NCBI RefSeq assembly: GCF_030818895.1
Contig: NZ_JAUTBA010000001.1
Span: 992,001-1,056,000 of the forward strand
Reading direction: 5' to 3'
DNA from: Sphingobacterium zeae
GTDB lineage: Bacteria; Bacteroidota; Bacteroidia; Sphingobacteriales; Sphingobacteriaceae
DNA length: 64,000 nucleotides
In this document: piece by piece, positions 1-7,676 of the stretch
Layout of the letters: the number at the start of each line of letters is the position of its first letter
Position numbering within the stretch: position 1 is the stretch's first letter
Made by a program: the position numbers and the translations under genes
Notes under the pieces: generated by a model
Seen by the model: the letters and a program-made list of their open reading frames with translations, nothing else
Databases searched by the model: none
Told to the model about the DNA's origin: nothing

Positions 1-52
1 TCTGAAAAACCAAAGAATTATCTTAGTTGCTAAGAACCTAAATAACGTTTAT

Positions 53-1129
53 ATGAATGCAGTTTTCGGAGTTATATTTCATTTCATAGGCGGATTCGCT
101 TCTGGAAGTTTTTATGTGCCGTACAAGAAAGTAAAAGGATGGTCCTGGGAATCCATGTGGATTCTAGGCGGACTTTTTTCGTGGATTATTGTTCCGCCCA
201 TAGCGGCGATGTTGACGATACCCAATTTTATTGAGATTATTAAAAGTGCGAATAACACGATATTAGGTTACACATTTTTGTTTGGTTTGCTTTGGGGCAT
301 CGGCGGTTTAACTTATGGTCTTGGTGTACGCTATCTTGGAGTATCCTTGGGTAGCAGTATTATTTTGGGCCTGAGTATGGTGTTTGGTTCTTTAATGCCC
401 AGCATTTATTATTTTTTTAATAAAGCAGAAGGCAAGCATGGCATAGATTATTTTTTTACAACCCAATCCGGTATTTGTATTCTCCTTGGTCTTTTAGTCT
501 GTGTGCTTGGTGTATATCTATGTGGTAAGGCAGGTGTTTCTAAAGAGAAACATATAACCTCCCTATCTACAGCGAGCAAATCCGATTATAATTTTGGTTT
601 AGGAATTGTAGTAGCTATTGTTTCAGGGATACTAAGTGCTTGTTTCAATTTCGGTATTGAAGCCGGAAAACCTATGGCCGATGTGGCAAATACATTATGG
701 AAGTCTGTTAATCCAAACCAAGGCGAATTTCTTTACCAGAATAATGTCACCTACATTGTGATACTTTGGGGCGGGTTTACAACAAACTTCCTATGGTGCC
801 TTTATTTGTTGATTAAAAACAAAACGTTTTCGGATTATACGAAATCAAAAGCACCGAGAGGCAAGAATTTCCTTTTATGTGCTTTAGCAGGAACCACCTG
901 GTATTTACAGTTTTTCTTTTACGGTATGGGAGAAAGCCGTCTTGGAAACGGCGCTAGCTCTTGGATCCTACACATGGCCTTTATCATTCTTATTTCCAAT
1001 GCATGGGGCGTAGTGCTCAAGGAATGGAAAGGTGTCGATCGTTCGACGTATCGTTCAATCATAGGAGGAATTCTAACCATTATCATCTCTATTTGCATTG
1101 TAGGGTTTGCGAAGACATTAGAAAATTAA
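53..1129 (+). CDS. rhaT: L-rhamnose/H+ symporter RhaT
   Basis: This 358-residue inner-membrane protein should bring L-rhamnose into the cytoplasm by proton symport. It is almost entirely hydrophobic and resolves into about ten membrane segments. The N-terminus contains GGFASGSFYVPYKKVKGW and the signature LGVRYLGVSLGSSIILGL near residue 95, both typical of the RhaT family, and the length matches the usual 340-360. The ATG at 53 starts directly with the first membrane segment. It is the first gene of a four-gene rhamnose operon, 18 bp ahead of the aldolase gene. Only 52 bp of upstream sequence is visible, so its promoter cannot be judged; a small inverted repeat (TCTTAG-TTG-CTAAGA) lies there. 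Family assignment is confident, and substrate is supported by the neighbours. Confidence 0.93.
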   Translation: MNAVFGVIFHFIGGFASGSFYVPYKKVKGWSWESMWILGGLFSWIIVPPIAAMLTIPNFIEIIKSANNTILGYTFLFGLLWGIGGLTYGLGVRYLGVSLGSSIILGLSMVFGSLMPSIYYFFNKAEGKHGIDYFFTTQSGICILLGLLVCVLGVYLCGKAGVSKEKHITSLSTASKSDYNFGLGIVVAIVSGILSACFNFGIEAGKPMADVANTLWKSVNPNQGEFLYQNNVTYIVILWGGFTTNFLWCLYLLIKNKTFSDYTKSKAPRGKNFLLCALAGTTWYLQFFFYGMGESRLGNGASSWILHMAFIILISNAWGVVLKEWKGVDRSTYRSIIGGILTIIISICIVGFAKTLEN

Positions 1130-1147
1130 TATTTAAATATAGAAGCA

Positions 1148-3256
1148 GTGAAAACGTACAAACATGTCAATTATTTATGGGACGATGAGAAAGCTCAGGC
1201 ACTAAGGGGTGATGAAGTAGCTTTGTTATTATATCGTTCAAATATTCTAGGTGCAGATTTAAGAATTACAAATTATGGTGGAGGGAATACATCTTGTAAA
1301 GTAGTGGAAAAAGATCCATTGACGGGAGAAGAAGTAGAGGTGATGTGGATTAAAGGGTCTGGTGGAGATATCGGAACGTTGAAAAAGTCAGGTCTTGCAG
1401 CGCTTTATTTACAACGTCTTCGCAATTTGGAAAATGTCTATCGTGGTCTTGAACATGAAGATGAAATGGTTGAGTTATTTAACCATTGTATCTACGATTT
1501 AGCATCAAAAGCACCTTCTATCGATACACCTTTACATGGGTTTCTGTCGTTTAAACATATAGATCACCTCCATCCAGACGCTGCAATTGCGATTGCTGCG
1601 GCGAAAGATGGAAAGAAGATAACCCAAGAATTGTTTAATGGAACTATAGGATGGGTGGAGTGGCAACGCCCAGGGTTTGACCTAGGTTTGCAGTTGCGTG
1701 CTTGTTTAGAAGAAAACCCAGGTATCCGCGGTATTATGTTGGGCTCACATGGCTTATTTACTTGGGGAGATACGGCTTATGACTGTTATATCAATTCCTT
1801 GGACGTCATCGAAGCTTGTGCGGAATATCTTGAGCAAAACTATGGTAAAAAAGCGCCTGTATTCGGGGGGCAGCAAGTAACTAGTCTCAGCAAGGAAGAA
1901 AGAAATGCACAAGCAGCCAAGCTCGCTCCTGTTTTAAGAGGTTTTTGTTCCAGTGAGCGCCACATGATCGGGCATTTTACAGATGATGAGCGCGTATTGG
2001 AATTTATCAATTCAAATGATTTAGAACGTTTGGCTCCGCTTGGTACCAGCTGTCCGGATCACTTTTTAAGAACGAAAATTCAGCCGTTGGTATTGAATTT
2101 GGATAAATCACAAGATTTAGACAACGTGGAGGAGTTAAAAGCAAAGTTAACGCCCTTATTTGACGGATACCGTGAGATGTACGCGCAATATTATGAAAGC
2201 TGCAAACATGAAAATAGCCCGGCAGTGCGGGATAAAAATCCGGTAATTGTTCTCTACCCTGGAGTAGGAATGTTCGCATTTGCGAAAGACAAACAGACAG
2301 CACGCGTAGCAGCAGAGTTCTATACCAATGCAATTAATGTTATGAAAGGAGCAGAAGCAGTGAGTGAGTACACCGCTTTGCCCCGTCAGGAAGCATTCGA
2401 TATTGAATATTGGTTATTGGAAGAAGCCAAGCTTCAGCGTATGCCAAAGCCAAAAGCTCTGTCAGGGAAAATTGCTTTGGTCACTGGAAGTGGGGGTGGT
2501 ATCGGTAAAGCGATTGCAAAAAAGATGGCACAAGAGGGGGCTGTTATCGTGTTAAATGATATCAACACAGAACGTTTGGAGTCAAGCAAAGCCGAGTTTG
2601 TAGCCGAGTTTGGAAAAGATGCAGTCATCGCTACGAGCCTCGACGTAACCAATGCGAATTCGATCAAAGATGCTTTGGAAGATGCTACGCTAGCATTTGG
2701 TGGTATTGATATTGTGGTCAACAACGCCGGATTATCGATTTCGAAAACAATCGAAGATCATACGGAGAACGATTGGGACTTGTTATATAATGTACTGGTA
2801 AAAGGTCAATTCCTTGTTACTCAAGGAGTGACTTCATTATTAAAAGGCCAAGCAATCGGCGGTGATATCATCAATATCGTCAGTAAAAATGCCTTGGTCA
2901 GTGGTCCAAATAATACAGGATATGGAAGTGCAAAAGGCGCACAATTGCATTTAAGCCGTTTATGTGCTGCCGAATTAGGTCCGGCAGGCGTACGCGTGAA
3001 CGTGGTTAACCCGGACGCCGTTATTTCAGACAGTAATATTTGGGCCGGCGGATGGGCCGAAGGTCGTGCTAAGGCTTATGGTATCACGGTAGCCGAATTG
3101 CCGGCCTATTATGCAAAGCGAACTTTATTGAATCAGATCATTCTTCCGGAGGATATTGCGAACGCTTGTTTCGCCTTTGTGGGCGGACTGTTGAGCAAAT
3201 CTACAGGGAATGTTTTAAACGTTGACGGAGGTGTTGCAATGGCGTTTGTACGCTAA
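1148..3256 (+). CDS. rhaEW: bifunctional rhamnulose-1-phosphate aldolase / L-lactaldehyde dehydrogenase
   Basis: This 702-residue cytoplasmic fusion carries the last two steps of phosphorylated rhamnose breakdown. Residues 1 to about 425 are a class II aldolase/adducin-type domain (TNYGGGNTSCKVVEKD near residue 42; THGFL-like and LGSHGLFTWG segments supply metal-binding histidines) that splits rhamnulose-1-phosphate into DHAP and L-lactaldehyde. Residues about 430 to 702 are a short-chain dehydrogenase with the nucleotide motif VTGSGGGIGKAIA, a VVNNAGLS strand and the catalytic YGSAKGA segment; it should oxidise lactaldehyde to lactate. The start is GTG at 1148, 18 bp after rhaT, since no upstream ATG fits. 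The same fusion is known from Bacillus YuxG-like proteins. An 11-13 bp hairpin follows the stop codon. Confidence 0.93.
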   Translation: MKTYKHVNYLWDDEKAQALRGDEVALLLYRSNILGADLRITNYGGGNTSCKVVEKDPLTGEEVEVMWIKGSGGDIGTLKKSGLAALYLQRLRNLENVYRGLEHEDEMVELFNHCIYDLASKAPSIDTPLHGFLSFKHIDHLHPDAAIAIAAAKDGKKITQELFNGTIGWVEWQRPGFDLGLQLRACLEENPGIRGIMLGSHGLFTWGDTAYDCYINSLDVIEACAEYLEQNYGKKAPVFGGQQVTSLSKEERNAQAAKLAPVLRGFCSSERHMIGHFTDDERVLEFINSNDLERLAPLGTSCPDHFLRTKIQPLVLNLDKSQDLDNVEELKAKLTPLFDGYREMYAQYYESCKHENSPAVRDKNPVIVLYPGVGMFAFAKDKQTARVAAEFYTNAINVMKGAEAVSEYTALPRQEAFDIEYWLLEEAKLQRMPKPKALSGKIALVTGSGGGIGKAIAKKMAQEGAVIVLNDINTERLESSKAEFVAEFGKDAVIATSLDVTNANSIKDALEDATLAFGGIDIVVNNAGLSISKTIEDHTENDWDLLYNVLVKGQFLVTQGVTSLLKGQAIGGDIINIVSKNALVSGPNNTGYGSAKGAQLHLSRLCAAELGPAGVRVNVVNPDAVISDSNIWAGGWAEGRAKAYGITVAELPAYYAKRTLLNQIILPEDIANACFAFVGGLLSKSTGNVLNVDGGVAMAFVR

Positions 3257-3268
3257 TTTTTATATCTT

Positions 3269-3308
3269 AGGTGTCGCGTTCAGAAAGGGAAATATGGACG
3301 CGACACCT
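3269..3308 (+). promoter_or_regulatory. intra-operon hairpin between rhaEW and rhaI
   Basis: The arms AGGTGTCGCGTTC and GGACGCGACACCT pair over 13 bp with one G-U wobble around a 14-nt loop. A short T-run (CATTTTTAC) follows. It sits in the 80-bp gap between two genes of the same operon, so it may be a leaky terminator or a processing/stability element that sets different levels for the genes before and after it. Confidence 0.55.
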
Positions 3309-3336
3309 CACATTTTTACACAATAACCATTAAATT

Positions 3337-4509
3337 ATGATTCTGGATAAGAAAATTATAGATCAGCACAATAACCAATTATTAGATAAGCATAGACGGG
3401 CATTTGACTACGTGTCGGCAGATATTCCACAGTTAGATGAAATGCTGAATAAACTTCAAAAATTTCAAATTGCCATACCAAGCTGGGCATTAGGTACAGG
3501 TGGAACGCGTTTTGGTCGTTTTTCTGGCGCAGGTGAACCCGGTACTTTAGAGCAAAAGCTAGAGGATGTTGGCTTGCTGCATGCGCTCAACAAATCGAGT
3601 GGAGCAATTTCGATGCATATTCCCTGGGATATTCCATCAGATGCAGTAAAAATTAAGGCATTGGCATCTTCCCTAGAAATCGGATTTGACGCAGTAAATT
3701 CCAATACGTTTCAAGATCAATCAGGTCAGGAGCATAGTTATAAATTTGGTTCATTACATCATGTCGATCCAAGCGTTCGTCAGCAAGCAGTAGATCATAA
3801 CATCGAAGTTATCAATTATGGTAAAGCGGTCGGTTCTAAAGCCTTAACAGTTTGGTTGGCTGACGGATCATCTTTCCCAGGACAATTGAATTTTAGAGAG
3901 GCTTTTCAAAATACCTTATCAAGCCTACAAGAAATATATAAACATCTACCCGAAGACTGGAAACTTTTTGTTGAGTACAAAGCATTTGAACCCCATTTCT
4001 ACTCCATGACGATTGGCGATTGGGGGCAATCTTTGCTGTTGGCCAATAAGTTAGGTCCCAAAGCATATACATTGGTTGATTTGGGACACCATCTGCCAAA
4101 TGCAAACATTGAACAAATTGTCTCTTTATTGTTGATGGAAGGCAAATTAGGTGGATTCCATTTTAATGATAGTAAGTATGCAGATGATGACCTGACAGCA
4201 GGTAGTATCAAACCATATCAACTGTTCTTGATCTTTAATGAACTGATCGATGGTATGGATGTGAAAGGTATTGATCATGCCAGCGGATTGGGTTGGATGA
4301 TTGATGCCTCGCATAATCTGAAAGATCCACTGGTAGACCTTTTACAGTCAGTGGAGGCCATTAAGATTGCTTATGCTCAAGCATTGTTGGTCGATCGAAA
4401 GGCATTGAAACAGGCGCAGCAAGCAAACGATATCGTGAAGGCACAGGAAATCCTGCAGGATGCATTCCGTACCGATGTCAGACCGCTTGTTGCAGAAGCA
4501 AGTACGTAG
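3337..4509 (+). CDS. rhaI: L-rhamnose isomerase (RhaI type)
   Basis: This 390-residue cytoplasmic TIM-barrel sugar isomerase converts L-rhamnose to L-rhamnulose. It resembles the Pseudomonas stutzeri-type enzyme and lacks the features of the longer E. coli RhaA. Likely metal ligands are the Glu in FVEYKAFEPHFY (about residue 213), the Asp in LVDLGHHLP (about 248), the His in GGFHFNDSKYADD (about 274) and an Asp near the end of the barrel. There is no signal peptide. It follows rhaEW after an 80-bp gap with a hairpin and precedes rhaB by 35 bp. The ATG at 3337 gives the expected N-terminal helix. Family assignment is confident; the substrate is fixed by the operon. Confidence 0.91.
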   Translation: MILDKKIIDQHNNQLLDKHRRAFDYVSADIPQLDEMLNKLQKFQIAIPSWALGTGGTRFGRFSGAGEPGTLEQKLEDVGLLHALNKSSGAISMHIPWDIPSDAVKIKALASSLEIGFDAVNSNTFQDQSGQEHSYKFGSLHHVDPSVRQQAVDHNIEVINYGKAVGSKALTVWLADGSSFPGQLNFREAFQNTLSSLQEIYKHLPEDWKLFVEYKAFEPHFYSMTIGDWGQSLLLANKLGPKAYTLVDLGHHLPNANIEQIVSLLLMEGKLGGFHFNDSKYADDDLTAGSIKPYQLFLIFNELIDGMDVKGIDHASGLGWMIDASHNLKDPLVDLLQSVEAIKIAYAQALLVDRKALKQAQQANDIVKAQEILQDAFRTDVRPLVAEAST

Positions 4510-4544
4510 AAGTGGAGCGGCGCTGAATCCCGTTCAATTATTTA

Positions 4545-5996
4545 ATGAAGAAAATTTACGGGCCAAACTTATCGAAGAACGCGGAAGGAATTCCGTCGCT
4601 ACCGGTTTGTAACGAGGGAAAAGGAATGAGGGGAAAACCAATACCAGTAGTCGCTATATTCGACGTTGGAAAGACCAACAAAAAGTTATTTCTCTTTAAT
4701 GAGCAGTATCAGATTGTTTTCGAAAGGTCTGCCCGTTTTTTAGAAACTACTGATGAAGATGGTGATAGTTGCGAAAACCTGGAGAGTTTACGTTTGTCCG
4801 TTTTCGATTCCTTGCATGAGGTATTTCGAAAAGGCGAGTTTGAAATTAAAGCGATTAATTTTACGTCCTATGGCGCAAGTTTCGTCTATATTGATAAAGA
4901 TGGTCGGCCTTTAACGCCACTATATAACTATTTGAAAGAATATCCAAAGAAATTGTTGGATTCTTTTTATGCACAGTATGGCGGAAAAGATACCTTAGCG
5001 TTGGAAACCTCGTCTCCGAGTTTGGGAAGTCTAAATTCTGGATTGCAGATCTATCGTATATTTAAATTAAAGCCGGTAATATATAAGGAGGTGAAATGGG
5101 CATTGCATCTTCCGCAATACCTGAGTTATTTGATTTCAGGCCAAGCATATTCTGATATGACAAGTATAGGTTGTCATACCGCACTTTGGGATTTTAACCA
5201 AAATAATTACCATCAGTGGGTGCTTGATACAGGCATTATTCAAAAAATGGCACCTATTGTGCAGGGTGACCAATTGTTCAGGGCAACATTTCCTGGCAGT
5301 GGTTATCTTGTAGGCAGTGGGCTGCATGATAGTTCTTCGGCTCTCATCCCATACTTGTTGAATTTTCATGAACCTTTTGTGTTGATTTCAACGGGTACCT
5401 GGTGCATTTCATTCAACCCATTTAACGAACAACCGTTGACTAAAGAAGAGCTGCATGAAGACTGCTTACAATATATGACTTACACCGGTAAACCAGTTAA
5501 AGCATCACGCCTATTTGCGGGTTATGAACATGAAGAACAAGTCAGACGTATTGCAAATTTCTTTCAGGTGTCAACGGGCAAGTTCAAGCAAATTGGGCTG
5601 CAATGGAATATTATAGAAAAATATCAAGCGTTAGATATATCGGATGAGCTGTCGGCTTTTTCATCCATTGATTTGAGCCATTTTAATGATTATACCGAAG
5701 CTTATCATGTTTTTATGATGCATTTGGTAAAAGCACAGATCAAAGCAACCTCTTTGGTGTTACAGAACAACGGTGTTCAACGCATATTCGTTGATGGCGG
5801 ATTTAGTAGAAATATAATATACATGACGCTATTGGCCCAAGCTTTTCCAAATAGTGAGGTTTTTGGAGCGTCAATGGCACAGGCTACGGCACTAGGAGCT
5901 GCCTTGGTCATTCATGAGCATTGGAATACGCAGGCTATGCCAAATGACATGATCGAGTTGCGCTATTTTAGGGCCAAACAGCAAACGCATATATAA
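4545..5996 (+). CDS. rhaB: rhamnulokinase (FGGY-family carbohydrate kinase)
   Basis: This 483-residue cytoplasmic sugar kinase should phosphorylate L-rhamnulose to rhamnulose-1-phosphate using ATP. The FGGY fold is visible as an N-terminal phosphate-1 strand (VVAIFDVGKTNKKLFLF, from about residue 36), a middle segment GLHDSSSALIPY, an ISTGTWC phosphate-2 region and the adenosine strand IFVDGGFSRN near residue 425. About 35 residues precede the first conserved strand, which is longer than usual, so the ATG at 4626 (M28) is an alternative start. It is the last gene of the rha operon, and a strong terminator lies 52 bp downstream. The substrate is inferred from the operon; FGGY kinases are hard to tell apart by sequence. 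Confidence 0.87.
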   Translation: MKKIYGPNLSKNAEGIPSLPVCNEGKGMRGKPIPVVAIFDVGKTNKKLFLFNEQYQIVFERSARFLETTDEDGDSCENLESLRLSVFDSLHEVFRKGEFEIKAINFTSYGASFVYIDKDGRPLTPLYNYLKEYPKKLLDSFYAQYGGKDTLALETSSPSLGSLNSGLQIYRIFKLKPVIYKEVKWALHLPQYLSYLISGQAYSDMTSIGCHTALWDFNQNNYHQWVLDTGIIQKMAPIVQGDQLFRATFPGSGYLVGSGLHDSSSALIPYLLNFHEPFVLISTGTWCISFNPFNEQPLTKEELHEDCLQYMTYTGKPVKASRLFAGYEHEEQVRRIANFFQVSTGKFKQIGLQWNIIEKYQALDISDELSAFSSIDLSHFNDYTEAYHVFMMHLVKAQIKATSLVLQNNGVQRIFVDGGFSRNIIYMTLLAQAFPNSEVFGASMAQATALGAALVIHEHWNTQAMPNDMIELRYFRAKQQTHI

Positions 5997-6047
5997 AAGG
6001 TAGTTTGTGCAAATAAGAATCTAGTTTTTTTTATTGGTTATCGTGAA

Positions 6048-6080
6048 AGGTCAGGCACTTTGTTGTCTGGCCTACTTTTT
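6048..6080 (+). terminator. terminator of the rha operon
   Basis: AGGTCAGGCA (6048-6057) pairs with TGTCTGGCCT (6064-6073) over 10 bp with two G-U pairs and a six-base loop. It is followed by ACTTTTTATTTTC. This separates the rhamnose catabolic operon from the degradative genes. Confidence 0.7.
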
Positions 6081-6202
6081 ATTTTCTAGCGTATGAACAA
6101 ATAACCAGTAAGAGTTTCTCGCCACTTTAACAATATTAAAAAGGGATTCCAAACGGGGAGTAAAGTCCTGAACAGTTGGCGAGCAGGAAGAACTGGGAAA
6201 AT

Positions 6203-6210
6203 TAAATTTG
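6203..6210 (+). promoter_or_regulatory. candidate -7 promoter element before the 6236 esterase
   Basis: TAAATTTG matches the Bacteroidetes -7 consensus TAnnTTTG exactly. No clear TTTG is found at the -33 position, and the CAGGAT boxes seen at other units of the locus are not present at the matching spacing. It lies 26 bp before the ATG, so the leader would be short. Confidence 0.35.
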
Positions 6211-6235
6211 AGATTCCAAATTATAAAATTTAAAA

Positions 6236-7540
6236 ATGAAGAAAGTTGCAACGGTTGTTTTTTTTGTCCTGTTCTGTCAGGTATTGTTCGCCGAACAGAT
6301 TGTGAAGGAATTTAGCTTTGGTGATACTAAAAAACAGCGGGCTGTAATTGCGCTAAAGCAAGCCCTTCCGTATACGGAGGCCAAAGGGTATGGCTTTGAG
6401 TTTTTTACAGAAAAAAATGTAAGAATCGATCGAAAGAGTAAACATCTTTTTAGCGATAAACCATTCTACTTTTCTGTGAAAGTTCCTGAAGGGAATTACA
6501 AAATTACGATTAGTTACGATGGCTTAAGCGATAAACCCTACCAAAGCACGGTGCGGTCAGAATCGCGTCGGTTACAAATAGAAAATCAGGAAGTAGTGCC
6601 AAATAAATGCGTACAGAAAACGTTCATCGTACATCTCAAAGATCCCAAGATTTCATCAGGCGGAAGGGTGGAATTGAAGAAGCCCCGGGAGCAGCAAAAG
6701 TTAGACTGGGATGATAAGTTGACTTTGGAGTTTCAGCAAACGAATTGTATTTCGGCTATTCGCATTGAAGCGATGAGCAATGTCACAACGGTCTTTTTAG
6801 CAGGAAATTCTACGGTCGTGAATCAAGAAGATGAGCCATGGGCTTCTTGGGGACAGATGATTCCCCGCTTTTTTGATGCAGGCGTTGCTATTGCTAATCA
6901 TGCCGAATCTGGGTTAGCATTGAGTTCGTTTTTATCCTCAAGAAGATTGGACAAAATTTTATCTGTAGCCAAAAAGGGAGATTATCTATTTATCGAATTT
7001 GGGCACAATGATCAAAAGCAAAAGGGAGAAGCTGCTGGAGCATATAAAGGTTACAGTGAACGATTGCATTATTTTGTCAATGAATTTAGAGCAAAGGGCG
7101 GTATTCCTGTTATTCTCACTTCGACAGCACGACGTTTATTTGATCAACAGGGAAATTTAGTTCATACTTTAGGAGACTTTCCAGATGCTGCACGTAAAGT
7201 TGCGGCAGAACTTCAAGTCCCTTTGATCGACCTTAATAACAAGACCAGTATATTTTATGAAGCATTGGGCGTTGAAGGTTCCAAGAAAGCATTTGTTCAC
7301 TATCCCGCTTCTACTTTCCCAAATCAGGAAAATGCATTGGCTGATAATACCCATTTTAACCCGTATGGTGCTTATGAGATTGCAAAAATGGTATTAATGG
7401 GAATTAAAGAAAATAAGCTTGTTATTTCCGGTAATATGGTAGATTTTAACGGGTTTGATCCATACCACCCCGATGATTTTAAGACTTGGTATTGGCCTCC
7501 AAGTTTGATCAATAGTGTTTTAAAGCCGGATGGCAATTAG
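6236..7540 (+). CDS. CE12-type rhamnogalacturonan acetylesterase with N-terminal beta domain
   Basis: This 434-residue exported SGNH hydrolase probably removes acetyl groups from rhamnogalacturonan. A signal peptide (about residues 1-19, cleavage after LFA) leads into a roughly 150-residue beta-rich domain resembling those found before some CE12 enzymes. The esterase domain follows from about residue 180: block I reads FLAGNSTV, block II includes NHAESGLALSSF, block III is IEFGHNDQ, and the late ADNTHFNPYGA supplies the catalytic Asp and His. Block I has GNS where classical GDSL enzymes have GDS; the nucleophile Ser is kept. It is preceded by the rha terminator and a possible promoter. The family is confident; the exact ester is inferred from context. 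Confidence 0.82.
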   Translation: MKKVATVVFFVLFCQVLFAEQIVKEFSFGDTKKQRAVIALKQALPYTEAKGYGFEFFTEKNVRIDRKSKHLFSDKPFYFSVKVPEGNYKITISYDGLSDKPYQSTVRSESRRLQIENQEVVPNKCVQKTFIVHLKDPKISSGGRVELKKPREQQKLDWDDKLTLEFQQTNCISAIRIEAMSNVTTVFLAGNSTVVNQEDEPWASWGQMIPRFFDAGVAIANHAESGLALSSFLSSRRLDKILSVAKKGDYLFIEFGHNDQKQKGEAAGAYKGYSERLHYFVNEFRAKGGIPVILTSTARRLFDQQGNLVHTLGDFPDAARKVAAELQVPLIDLNNKTSIFYEALGVEGSKKAFVHYPASTFPNQENALADNTHFNPYGAYEIAKMVLMGIKENKLVISGNMVDFNGFDPYHPDDFKTWYWPPSLINSVLKPDGN

Positions 7541-7626
7541 TTTTGTACTGATCTTCTTTAGCGAGAATTGAATGGGATCATAACATATCGATGACTCTTC
7601 ATTATTTTGAATATGAAGCTTGTTTT

Positions 7627-7653
7627 TTATAAATGTAATATTTACATTTATAA
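7627..7653. promoter_or_regulatory. 27-bp perfect palindrome upstream of the GH51 gene
   Basis: TTATAAATGTAA and TTACATTTATAA form 12-bp perfect arms around TAT. It is in the 136-bp gap, 24 bp before the GH51 start codon. Such symmetry suits a dimeric repressor site; the low GC makes a strong RNA hairpin less likely. No second copy was seen in the other intergenic regions. Confidence 0.45.
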
Positions 7654-7676
7654 TTATTTCTGATTAATTATAACCA

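Noticed and set aside
1..52. Inverted repeat TCTTAG-TTG-CTAAGA before rhaT as a rhamnose operator
   Set aside because: Only six-bp arms and little upstream sequence is available; no second copy was seen.
4451..4480. CAGGATG within rhaI and other coding regions as regulatory boxes
   Set aside because: Single copies in reading frames without the second box or a -7 element at the right distance.
6153..6183. CAG-like boxes upstream of the 6236 esterase as another CAGGAT promoter
   Set aside because: The CAGTTG and CAGGAAG stretches are 11 bp apart and not at 19 bp from the TAAATTTG element, so they do not fit the module.
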